Source: Spirochaetales bacterium
GTDB lineage: Bacteria; Spirochaetota; Spirochaetia; JAGLYY01
Length of the DNA: 5,525 nt
Assembly: GCA_023131935.1 (NCBI GenBank)
Contig: JAGLYY010000407.1
Coordinates: 1 to 5,525, forward strand
Direction: 5' to 3'
Shown piece after piece: positions 1-5,525 of the stretch; the first letter of the stretch is position 1, and each line of letters starts with the position of its first letter. Made by a program: the position numbers and the translations under genes. The notes beneath the pieces were generated by a model. The model made no database searches. It worked only from the letters and a program-made list of their open reading frames with translations, and had not been told where the DNA came from.

Positions 1-1
1 G

Positions 2-109
2 GATAAAATTGAGATAGCTGGAAATATGCTGCTAAAGGGATATTCGGATGCTGAGATCGAGGAAATAACAGGGCTAACTTTAAAGGTCATTAAGGGTTTG
101 AGGAAGTGA
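2..109 (+). CDS. C-terminal end of an Rpn / PD-(D/E)XK nuclease family transposase-like protein (partial, 5' end outside window)
   Basis: An open frame enters from the left edge and gives 35 residues before TGA at 107-109. Its end reads KIEIAGNMLLKGYSDAEIEE followed by ITGLTLKVIKGLRK. This matches the usual C-terminal signature of Rpn/YhgA-like recombination-promoting nucleases, also annotated as PD-(D/E)XK nuclease family transposases: an alpha-helix (KIEIAKNLL), a 'KG.S.EEI' turn, then a short helix-turn-helix-like 'ITGLS.EEI..L'. In that family the nuclease core lies upstream, so the catalytic residues are outside the window and intactness cannot be judged. Family members are multicopy DNases linked to RecA-independent recombination. 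The call rests only on this short tail; another protein with a similar HTH tail is possible. Confidence 0.68.
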   Translation, partial: DKIEIAGNMLLKGYSDAEIEEITGLTLKVIKGLRK

Positions 110-272
110 CCATAGCGGGCGGAAGGACCTTGAAAATACCTCCTCCTGGGGCTCTCTGAACCCCATCTTTTTCAAAACTTCAGTGGTTATCACGGTGTTT
201 ATCTTCCAGATTTTCAATAAATGGTTTAATTTTTAATCGTTATCTACACCCTTGGTTGATTTTAACACCTTT
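110..272. other. Non-coding stretch; possible decayed 3' end of hsdS
   Basis: Apart from the hairpin at 130-175 I see no gene here. On the minus strand between about 269 and 212 there are scattered residues (GV, INQG, then LKIKPF) that loosely recall the 'DGVNQ.NIN...LK..PFP' block that normally follows YAKE in HsdS. This suggests the pseudogene to the right once extended through this stretch and has lost its frame. A minus-strand open frame at about 110-225 (containing TTEVLKKMGFREP) has no clear start codon or ribosome binding site and matches nothing I recognise. Confidence 0.3.
130..175 (+). terminator. Candidate rho-independent terminator after the Rpn-like gene
   Basis: About 20 bases past the Rpn-like stop, GGGG (148-151) can pair with CCCC (161-164), with an inner TC/GA extension and a TCT loop, followed by ATCTTTTT (165-172). 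An outer pair, TTGAAAA (130-136) with TTTTCAA (169-175), could extend the structure across an asymmetric internal loop. Position and shape fit a terminator for the + strand gene. The GC stem is short, so confidence is moderate. Confidence 0.4.
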
Positions 273-709
273 TTAAAGCTGGCTATCCTTTTCTTTGGCA
301 TAAGGTGTATTTATCAAATAGTTTATTATTTCTGAGTCGATATACTTCATTTGATTTACCCTGATAAGGTACCCAGTAATAAACGCATTATAGTTTCCCC
401 GCTATATTGCTTTTTTCCCAACTAAAGCAGGACTATTAGTTCGATTAAAGGGTACATCGCCAGGATCAAGTAAGTATTGATCTATTTCTTCATGATCGCT
501 TGTGTAGGCTAAGTCTTCCCAATCAATTTCTCCGCTTTGTATATTACTCATTCTGACGGCAGCGTGAGAACCAGATGGGGATGATTTTTTGATGATCCAT
601 ATTCATGCTTCCAACATATACTCCCTAACCGCACCCACTCTCCTCCCTCGGGAAGCTGGTACGGCTGCTCTTCTCCTGGCACCCGTGCCTTCTCATGCTG
701 CTCAGCACA
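273..709 (-). pseudogene. hsdS: Remnant of a type I restriction-modification specificity subunit (HsdS), half gene, frameshifted and interrupted
   Basis: Read on the minus strand, two adjoining frames together give an HsdS target-recognition region. From about 709 to 585 the frame has the typical inter-domain lead-in EEQPYQLPEG, then EWVRLGSICWKHEYGSS. A run of six A (complement of 585-590) is one base short; with a seventh A the frame continues into KKSSPSG, AVRMSNIQSGEIDWEDL (through ATG at 551-549), DPGDVPFNRTNSPALVGKK, then GYLIRVNQMKYIDSEIINY and NTPYAKEK, ending at TAA 275-273. HsdS proteins normally have 'GDVLFNRTNS..LVGKTAIYRG', so the TAG at 404-402 sits where Tyr is expected. Only one of the two DNA-recognition halves is present and there is no hsdM or hsdR in the window. 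In the intact family HsdS reads the DNA target for the HsdM/HsdR complex; this copy cannot. The family is clear and so is its pseudogene state. Exact ends are uncertain. Confidence 0.8.
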
Positions 710-772
710 AATTGACAACTCCTTCCCTACGCTATTTCTACGTAATTAATCCGCACAATTTCAGTATTTACA

Positions 773-800
773 TTGAACCGATTACCTTTTAATATAGTAT
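773..800 (+). promoter_or_regulatory. Weak sigma70-like promoter candidate for the hydrolase cluster
   Basis: TTGAAC (773-778) and TAGTAT (795-800) are separated by 16 bases and would place the transcription start about 70 bases before the ATG at 880. Each hexamer matches the consensus at four of six positions. TATAGT at 793-798 is a better -10 box but gives a 14-base spacer. A better-looking -35, TTGACA at 712-717, has no matching -10 at 16-18 bases. Confidence 0.25.
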
Positions 801-808
801 CGATACTA
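795..808. promoter_or_regulatory. Perfect 14-bp palindrome, possible operator
   Basis: TAGTATCGATACTA is exactly equal to its reverse complement, with no loop, and overlaps the candidate -10 element upstream of the hydrolase gene. A loopless perfect palindrome at this place is the form expected of a site for a dimeric repressor. No regulator gene is in the window, so the assignment is inference. Confidence 0.3.
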
Positions 809-879
809 AAAGTAATTTGCTTCCGATTTTTCTCCACTGCTGATAGCTCCCGTGTAATTTAGTTTAATGAAGGAATCTC

Positions 880-1719
880 ATGGCCGGATTTCGCACGACT
901 GACACGGTGCATTTCAAGAGTCATACGGATCGCTATCCTGATCTCATAAAGATACTTGCTGAAGGTGATTCCTGGTTTGCATATCCAAGGAAGTTTTTTC
1001 TTTTCGGGGAAGATTCCAATATCCTCCATTACCTTGATAATTATGATGACCTTGCAATCCTGAGCCTCGCAAGTAACGGGGACGAGATCGTCGACATGGC
1101 TTCGGGTGACCAGAAGTTCAGCCTTCTGAAGGTTCTTAGTCATATTCCTTTTGATTTCCTTCTCCTTTCTGGGGGAGGTAACGACATTGTCGGTAGATAC
1201 GATTTCGGCTTCTTCCTGAATCAAAAGAATGGGGACATGTACTGGAAGGAGTGCATCAATGAGTATCACTTTCGTCTCAAGCTTACGCAGATCAGGAGCA
1301 TATATGAGGAGCTCATTCTCCGGGTAAGGGAAATTCCGAATAATTCGGGTATTAAGATCATCACTCACACCTACGATATCCCGATTCCCTCTACAGAAGG
1401 ATATGAATTCCTCGATATAATCCCAAGCGGTAGAGGCCCCTGGATGTATCCTTACTTTCATGCAAAGAATATTAAGGATCATGAGGATCAAAAGAAGATA
1501 GCACGCTATCTACTAGAGGAATTCAAGAATGAACTCCTTCTTCTCGCTGATAAACCGGAGTATCGAAACTGCTTCTATGTCGTGGATACCCAGGGAACGG
1601 TATCTAATGATCAATGGAGGGATGAGATACACCCTACACCTGAGGGTTTTGCAAAGATCGCAAGCAAAGTCTACAAGGAAGGAATTAAACAGCATCTGGT
1701 ATTTGAGAAGAATCAATGA
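880..1719 (+). CDS. SGNH/GDSL-family hydrolase, no signal peptide
   Basis: The 279-residue product shows all four SGNH blocks in order. Block I is ILAEGDSW with the nucleophile at Ser31; block II is SLASNGDEI with Gly67; block III is LLLSGGGNDI with Gly100 and Asn101; block V is RDEIHPTPEGF with Asp248 and His251 (the DxxH pair). Members of this superfamily hydrolyse esters of lipids, acylated sugars or peptidoglycan substituents; the substrate here cannot be read from sequence. The N-terminus is polar (MAGFRTTDTVHF), with no signal peptide or membrane helix, so the protein is probably cytoplasmic, unlike many GDSL esterases. The segment between blocks III and V is about 145 residues, aromatic and charged (for example GRGPWMYPYFHAK). 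The start is supported by GAAGGAA at 869-875. It is the first gene of the + strand cluster, and its TGA overlaps a downstream ATG. The superfamily call is firm; the biological role is unknown. Confidence 0.9.
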   Translation: MAGFRTTDTVHFKSHTDRYPDLIKILAEGDSWFAYPRKFFLFGEDSNILHYLDNYDDLAILSLASNGDEIVDMASGDQKFSLLKVLSHIPFDFLLLSGGGNDIVGRYDFGFFLNQKNGDMYWKECINEYHFRLKLTQIRSIYEELILRVREIPNNSGIKIITHTYDIPIPSTEGYEFLDIIPSGRGPWMYPYFHAKNIKDHEDQKKIARYLLEEFKNELLLLADKPEYRNCFYVVDTQGTVSNDQWRDEIHPTPEGFAKIASKVYKEGIKQHLVFEKNQ

Positions 1720-1835
1720 ATGTAGAAAATCTTAGTTTTGGGACTCTAAGCCGACTGAAGGAAGAAATTGAGAAAGGAGCCGTACCATGCCAAGGGAAGC
1801 TCAGAAAGCCGATACATTTCAGAAGAAGCTATTGA
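1716..1835 (+). CDS. Short open frame coupled to the hydrolase stop; possible gene stump
   Basis: An ATG at 1716 overlaps the hydrolase stop in an ATGA arrangement typical of translational coupling, with GAGAAG (1705-1710) five bases upstream. It encodes 39 residues. The first 24 (MNVENLSFGTLSRLKEEIEK then GAVP) look like an ordinary protein N-terminus with an amphipathic helix. From about codon 25 the frame runs into the membrane-protein gene in another phase, turns basic (GKLRKPIHFRRSY) and stops at 1833-1835. It may be a real small coupled peptide, a chance frame, or the surviving start of a longer gene whose body was deleted so that it now abuts the membrane gene. I do not recognise a family. 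Confidence 0.27.
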   Translation: MNVENLSFGTLSRLKEEIEKGAVPCQGKLRKPIHFRRSY

Positions 1836-2158
1836 AACTTTTGCCAAGCGAAGCGGTAGCTACCTATCTTGCCGTGATTAACATCATTCCGAACAAGGAA
1901 TCAAGCCAGATTGTTTTATGGATAATCATTGGTGTGATTACCCTTATAACACCTTTCTATTTGGTGAAATTCATGGATATGAGTTTTAAGCGGAAGCCCC
2001 TGCAGATCATTTTTATTTCTATAAGTTTCATTGTATGGGCATTCTCTATAAACGGAGAACACTGGCTTCCATTGCCATCTGATTTATTGTATTTAAAAAC
2101 GTTAATACTCATTCTGTGGACGTTTGCACTACCTATTCTTATCACCAGAAAGGAGTAG
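1787..2158 (+). CDS. Small integral membrane protein (123 aa), unknown function
   Basis: After a polar, charged start (MPREAQKADTFQKK) there is a helix, LLKLLPSEAVATYLAVINII (about residues 15-34), which is amphipathic or membrane-dipping. Three hydrophobic helices follow at about 42-61, 72-89 and 101-119, and the protein ends in a basic tail (ITRKE). A positively charged turn (KFMDMSFKRK) separates the first two. The start is supported by AAAGGAG at 1773-1779; the frame is closed upstream by TGA at 1769, so it cannot be longer. It lies 67 bases after the hydrolase and 94 before the C25 peptidase, on the same strand, which suggests a common transcript. I see no catalytic motif. It could anchor a partner at the membrane, form a pore, or be a substrate or target of the neighbouring enzymes; none of these can be decided from the sequence. 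Confidence 0.8.
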   Translation: MPREAQKADTFQKKLLKLLPSEAVATYLAVINIIPNKESSQIVLWIIIGVITLITPFYLVKFMDMSFKRKPLQIIFISISFIVWAFSINGEHWLPLPSDLLYLKTLILILWTFALPILITRKE

Positions 2159-2252
2159 CTCAATATCATTGTTCTTCAAATCATGATGGAGGTTCAATTG
2201 ATGCAATAAATTTTCATTCGTAGTAATAATGTAGTTTTAGAAGGAGTAAAAC

Positions 2253-4385
2253 ATGTCAGAATTCCTATCACTAAATCCACAGGGTCTATCAAAAGTGTAT
2301 GATTCGCACTTACACGGTGAAAGGCCAGTAGTAACAGTCGAAGAAAAAGCCGACAGGGTGGAAGTATCCTACATTTTTCCTGGAATCACTATTTCGAATG
2401 CTGATCAAGAAATAGGCGGTAAAACTTTGCCCTTCAGAGAGGTCGGAATTTCAGGAGCTGGATTTATTTCAGAAAGTGGTAAACCACTATTGCCTTCATT
2501 CGGACGGTTTATTCAAATCCCGTCAGGAAGTGACTTTGAAGTAAATATCATAAAGAGCACACCAGTCGAATTTCAGGATCTGCTCATTACACCTGCTCAG
2601 GAAGCAGCGCAAGATGCGTCAGGGGAAGGGTTTGAGTTCGATAAAGAAGCATATTCAGAAGACACATTCTATCCAGAAAAAATGGTTGCGATCCACGGAC
2701 CACATGAAATGGACAACTACAAAGTGATTTCTGTTCATATCCGCCCGTTACAATACAATCCGGCAAAAAAGCTATTGATCGGATATGGGAATATATCGAT
2801 CAGCATTCAATTGAAACCAAAGGTAGGAGCACATGAGGATGTTACTGGCTTCGATGCAATAATAGATCCCGGATCCAACCGAGAAGGATTCGGTAATCTA
2901 ATGCTTAACCCAAGGAGGGGAATCACAGAACGGATAACCAGCATACATTCCCCGTCAGGTATAATACTGTTTAAGCCTCGGGGACCTGAATTTCTTATCA
3001 TCTATGATGAGAAACTAAAAAAACCTGCGATGATTTTAGCTGAATGGAAAATCATTCGCGGCTTACGTACGGAAGTTGTATCCATCGATTCGGTTGGCAA
3101 CTCGGTGGCCGAGATAAAGAAATACATTCGAGGAAGAAGAGGTTTTCTGTTTTCTCGTTTACGCTATGTCCTGCTCTTCGGAGATATTGACAAGATAAAG
3201 GCCGAAGAAGTCGGTGGGAATACCACAGATCACTATTATTATACGAAGAAGGATCCATCCGATGGTTCTGATTGCATTCTGCCCTGGGTTTCTGGCGGAC
3301 GTATACCAGTTCAAACTGCTGAAGATGGGGTGTCAGTTGTTAATCAGATTATTCGCTACGAAAAAAAACCTCCCTGTGATCCTGAGTATTACAGAAGAAT
3401 GACTTTCGCGGCTTATTTTCAAGACGATGCACCGCAGGATGGAAGAGCTGACCGTGCATATATAAAGACCATGGAAAGCATTCGCAGTCATCTAGTTGCT
3501 CTTGACTTTGATATTGATTTGATTTATGTGAGTAACAACGCAAATCCGCAACTTTTCAAAGATGGAACACCCGTGCCTCAGGAAGTGATAGATGCAATTG
3601 TTGATCCAGGAACTGCAACAGATATGCTTATATCAGATATCTCGGAAGGGCAGTTATTATTAGGACATCGAGATCATGGTGATGACGATGGGTGGGTTGA
3701 TCCACCGCTCCAGATAGCACATCTCCAGGGGATCCGGAGTCAATATCCTTCTATCATGTACAGCATCAACTGTCGCACCGGAAGATTCGATGCTAATCCA
3801 AGCGATTGCTTCGCAGAGGCTATTATGGCCTTGAATGGAGGAGCACCATCGCTCATCGCTGCAACGGAATACACCGGAACCTGGAGAAATGACAGCATGA
3901 TGAAAGCATTGTTCGATGCAATATGGCCCGGTGTAATACCAACGTTTCCCGGGGATACTTCGGGGTATTCTGTTAGATTTAACCGATTAGGTGATATCCT
4001 CAATTATTCAAAAGCCTATCTCATTGTATCTCATGGCTCGAATTCTGGTGTTAAGAATCATTTTGAGCAGTATCATGTTATTGGTGATCCGACACTTCAA
4101 TTGTGGGCAAAAAACCCCCTCACCCTCAATCTACGAACTCAGATTCAAAGGTATTCTCTTTATATCAATATGAGTTCTTGTCCAAAAGATGCTGTGCTAA
4201 CAATCTGGTATATGAACAAGTTGTTAAAGAGGATAGAACCTTCCTCTCCACAGGTGATTATTCCTCTTAGGGATCTACATATACTCCCACACCTGGAACC
4301 ACAGCCTACTCGAATTCGTCGTAGCATTTCTATATGTTTTTCTGCACCAGGTTTTCGCTTTATTCAGACGAAATTGAAGTATTAG
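2253..4385 (+). CDS. C25 (gingipain-like) cysteine peptidase with propeptide-like N-terminal domain, no signal peptide
   Basis: The 710-residue product has the C25 layout. Residues about 25-190 resemble the gingipain propeptide domain (VEVSYIFPGITIS, SESGKPLLPSFGRFIQIPSG, then IRPLQYNPAKKLLIGYGNIS). Residues about 245-620 form the clan CD peptidase, opening with EFLIIYDE and MILAEWKIIRGLRTEVVSID. The likely catalytic dyad is His475 in GHRDHGDDDGW and Cys507 in SINCRTGRFD, and the family's closing motif appears as YHVIGDPTLQLW (about 607-618). A beta-rich tail follows, as in the Ig-like domain after gingipain catalytic domains. Secreted gingipains have signal peptides and often sorting domains; this protein starts MSEFLSLNPQGLSKVYDSHL, with no hydrophobic leader, so it is probably cytoplasmic. 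AGAAGGAG (2239-2246) and an in-frame TAA at 2247 fix the start. The TAG at 4383-4385 is followed by 65 more open, protein-like codons in the same frame, so the C-terminus is probably truncated. Peptidase family is firm; role and trigger are unknown. Confidence 0.92.
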   Translation: MSEFLSLNPQGLSKVYDSHLHGERPVVTVEEKADRVEVSYIFPGITISNADQEIGGKTLPFREVGISGAGFISESGKPLLPSFGRFIQIPSGSDFEVNIIKSTPVEFQDLLITPAQEAAQDASGEGFEFDKEAYSEDTFYPEKMVAIHGPHEMDNYKVISVHIRPLQYNPAKKLLIGYGNISISIQLKPKVGAHEDVTGFDAIIDPGSNREGFGNLMLNPRRGITERITSIHSPSGIILFKPRGPEFLIIYDEKLKKPAMILAEWKIIRGLRTEVVSIDSVGNSVAEIKKYIRGRRGFLFSRLRYVLLFGDIDKIKAEEVGGNTTDHYYYTKKDPSDGSDCILPWVSGGRIPVQTAEDGVSVVNQIIRYEKKPPCDPEYYRRMTFAAYFQDDAPQDGRADRAYIKTMESIRSHLVALDFDIDLIYVSNNANPQLFKDGTPVPQEVIDAIVDPGTATDMLISDISEGQLLLGHRDHGDDDGWVDPPLQIAHLQGIRSQYPSIMYSINCRTGRFDANPSDCFAEAIMALNGGAPSLIAATEYTGTWRNDSMMKALFDAIWPGVIPTFPGDTSGYSVRFNRLGDILNYSKAYLIVSHGSNSGVKNHFEQYHVIGDPTLQLWAKNPLTLNLRTQIQRYSLYINMSSCPKDAVLTIWYMNKLLKRIEPSSPQVIIPLRDLHILPHLEPQPTRIRRSISICFSAPGFRFIQTKLKY

Positions 4386-4583
4386 CAAACATATAGTGAT
4401 GTTCCGGATGATATCATATTCATTCCCGCTCTTGATAATCCGATTGCCTACAACACGAATGGATATGTTGCCAACGGTAGCTCAGTTGGTGCTGCATACA
4501 CAGGTATTGGCGATCTGTCAACCCTCTCATTCTCCATGATGCCCGTTAATATAGCCGCCCTGACTATCGGGTTTACGGAGTGA
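4386..4583 (+). other. In-frame continuation of the C25 peptidase beyond an amber codon
   Basis: Directly after the TAG at 4383-4385 the same frame continues for 65 sense codons to TGA at 4581-4583, beginning QTYSDVPDDIIFIPALDNP and ending VNIAALTIGFTE. The composition is that of a beta-rich protein domain (NTNGYVANGSSVGAAY, then TGIGDLSTLSF), like the tail just before the stop. It has no ATG near its start and no ribosome binding site, so it is not a separate gene. The simplest reading is that it was the original C-terminus, cut off by a nonsense mutation. Amber readthrough or pyrrolysine decoding, or a sequencing error, would give the same picture. Confidence 0.65.
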
Positions 4584-4672
4584 TAAGTAATTTGAAAGCT
4601 TGATTATAGAAAGACAAATATTCAAATAGTGAGGGCCGCCTTCAACTCGCCTGTCAAAGAAATTGAGCGTGG

Positions 4673-4688
4673 TTTTATCAATATAAAA
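4673..4688. terminator. Weak AT-only hairpin between convergent genes
   Basis: TTTTAT (4673-4678) pairs perfectly with ATAAAA (4683-4688) around a CAAT loop, just beyond the stop of the minus-strand cvfB-like gene and after the cluster. It has no GC pairs and no long T-tract after it, so it is at best a poor terminator. No better structure is visible in 4584-4688. Confidence 0.17.
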
Positions 4689-5525
4689 TTATCTGATGAT
4701 TAGCCGTATCCCGTTTTCTTCAATTGAGATAACTCCCTCTTTGTACAGTCCGCCAATCACCTTTTTGAAAATCTTTTTACTCATATTGAGGTTTTTTTTA
4801 ATAGACTCAGGACTGCTTTTATCATAAAGAGGGAGAAATCCCCCTGAGTTCTCCAAAGCTTTTAGAATAATCACCTCCGCATCCTTTGAGGATGCGATAA
4901 ATCCCTGCTGCTGGAGGGCCACATCAATTCGCCCGTCGGGGCGCGGCTTCTTGATAAACCCTCTCCTTTTATCTCCTATCCTTAAGTTTTCATACACTTC
5001 GCTTTTATAAAGCATCCCGCTGTATTTGTTATTGATGATAACTCTGAATCCGATACTGGATAAACTGAATACAAGCAATTCCACTTCCTGTTTTTCCTGC
5101 AGGGCAGAAGTGTCTTTATCAAAGTATGTTTCCAGCTTGCACGTTCCTATTACACCGGTTCTATTGTAATCGAGGGTAAGGAAAACGATGGCTGTATCAC
5201 CTTCCCTTAATGGGATATTCTGGCATCCTGTTGGAACAAAGAGATCTTTATCGATCTCCCAATCGAGAAAAGCACCAAAATCGGTAACGGTGATAACCTT
5301 CAGAGCGGCAAAATCTCCGACCACGGCATTGGGTTTCCGGGTTGTTGCTTTCAGGCTGTCCCTGGCATCATTATAAATAAAAACTTCCAGGGTATCCCCT
5401 GGTTGGGTCTCTTTCGGCATATCAATTTTGGGAAGATAAACTTCCCGTGATCCGTCGCTTATATAGCAGCCGCCATTGGAGAGTTTTGTAACCGTTAATG
5501 TATTGAATTTACCAATCTCAATCAT
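4689..5525 (-). CDS. cvfB: CvfB/YitL family S1-domain RNA-binding protein with C-terminal winged helix
   Basis: The 278-residue product matches the CvfB architecture, three S1-like OB folds followed by a winged helix. The first is at about 1-62 (MIEIGKFNTLTVTKLSNGGC). The second is at about 70-135 and carries the characteristic VTDFGAFLDWEIDKDLFVP. The third is at about 145-210 (FRVIINNKYSGMLYKSEVYE, then IKKPRPDGRIDVALQQQGF). The C-terminal winged helix at about 218-278 includes SPESIKKNLNMSKKIFKKVI and the wing GVISIEENGIRLI. In characterised relatives (Staphylococcus aureus CvfB, Bacillus subtilis YitL) the protein is cytoplasmic, binds RNA and influences expression of virulence or other genes; the precise role here is unknown. 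Length is typical, so the ATG at 5525-5523, exactly at the window edge, is very likely the true start; its ribosome binding site and promoter are outside. It converges on the peptidase cluster and shares no operon with it. Confidence 0.9.
   Translation of the reverse strand: MIEIGKFNTLTVTKLSNGGCYISDGSREVYLPKIDMPKETQPGDTLEVFIYNDARDSLKATTRKPNAVVGDFAALKVITVTDFGAFLDWEIDKDLFVPTGCQNIPLREGDTAIVFLTLDYNRTGVIGTCKLETYFDKDTSALQEKQEVELLVFSLSSIGFRVIINNKYSGMLYKSEVYENLRIGDKRRGFIKKPRPDGRIDVALQQQGFIASSKDAEVIILKALENSGGFLPLYDKSSPESIKKNLNMSKKIFKKVIGGLYKEGVISIEENGIRLIIR

Larger units (their letters stand above)
710..879. other. Intergenic region upstream of the hydrolase cluster
   Basis: No gene is supported here. 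The minus strand may carry further decayed hsdS linker sequence just above 709, but stops interrupt it. The stretch is AT-rich and should hold the promoter of the + strand cluster. A perfect palindrome and a weak promoter candidate are listed separately. A GAAGGAA ribosome binding site at 869-875 precedes the first cluster gene. Confidence 0.4.

Noticed and set aside
110..225. Minus-strand open frame containing TTEVLKKMGFREP downstream of the Rpn-like gene
   Set aside because: Only TTG or GTG starts, no ribosome binding site, no family recognised, and it crosses the candidate terminator hairpin.
712..717. Consensus TTGACA as -35 box
   Set aside because: No acceptable -10 hexamer lies 16-18 bases downstream.
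589..792. 67-codon plus-strand open frame
   Set aside because: It lies antisense to the hsdS remnant, has no good ribosome binding site and no protein-like features.
859..1491. 210-codon minus-strand open frame antisense to the SGNH hydrolase
   Set aside because: The plus strand carries an unmistakable SGNH hydrolase with all catalytic blocks; the antisense product has no recognisable domain and is a shadow.
2198..2226. TTGATG with TAGTAA at 17 bases as an internal promoter before the C25 gene
   Set aside because: The -10 match is poor and the AT-rich gap makes such pairs common by chance; a shared transcript explains the peptidase as well.
3740..4003. 87-codon minus-strand open frame
   Set aside because: It is antisense to the catalytic Cys region of the C25 peptidase and shows no independent coding features.
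4476..4490. GGTAGCTCAGTTGGT, identical in style to a tRNA D-arm
   Set aside because: No matching acceptor stem, anticodon arm or T-arm follows at the right spacing; it sits inside the in-frame peptidase continuation and encodes Gly-Ser-Ser-Val-Gly there in another phase. Coincidence.
1..5525. CRISPR array, tandem repeats or complete insertion sequence
   Set aside because: No regularly spaced repeats, no terminal inverted repeat pair and no full transposase gene are visible in the window.

Overview
The window is bacterial and AT-rich, with ordinary Shine-Dalgarno sites and TGA, TAG and TAA all used as stops. A CvfB/YitL-type RNA-binding protein, a type I restriction specificity (HsdS) remnant and the tail of a PD-(D/E)XK (Rpn-type) transposase point to a bacterium with a mobile-element and defence scar at this locus. 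The sequence alone does not fix the lineage.

Layout. (1) 2-109: last 35 codons of a + strand Rpn/PD-(D/E)XK transposase-like gene, followed by a plausible hairpin terminator at 130-175. (2) 273-709, minus strand: a decayed half-HsdS gene with one frameshift in an A-run and one internal amber codon; fainter similarity may reach about 215. The 170 bases to its right, up to the next gene, hold only a weak promoter candidate and a perfect 14-bp palindrome. (3) 880-4385, + strand: three well-formed genes in a row. They encode a signal-less SGNH/GDSL hydrolase (279 aa), a small three-helix membrane protein (123 aa), and a signal-less C25 (gingipain-like, clan CD) cysteine peptidase that keeps its propeptide-like N-terminal domain (710 aa). 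A 39-codon reading frame starts on the hydrolase stop (ATGA overlap) and runs into the membrane gene; it may be the stump of a lost gene. (4) 4386-4583: the peptidase frame stays open for 65 protein-like codons beyond its TAG, so the annotated peptidase is probably a nonsense-shortened form of a protein of about 776 codons, or a readthrough product. (5) 4689-5525, minus strand: a complete CvfB-family gene, convergent with the cluster and beginning exactly at the window edge.

How the genes may work together. The hydrolase, membrane protein and peptidase are co-directional with short gaps (67 and 94 bases), each with its own ribosome binding site, so one transcription unit is likely. A cytoplasmic caspase-fold peptidase, a putative lipase/esterase and a small membrane protein beside restriction and Rpn debris resemble the parts list of a protease-centred conflict or defence module. 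This is inference from domain content and context only; no such system is demonstrated here. The CvfB gene looks like ordinary chromosomal housekeeping.
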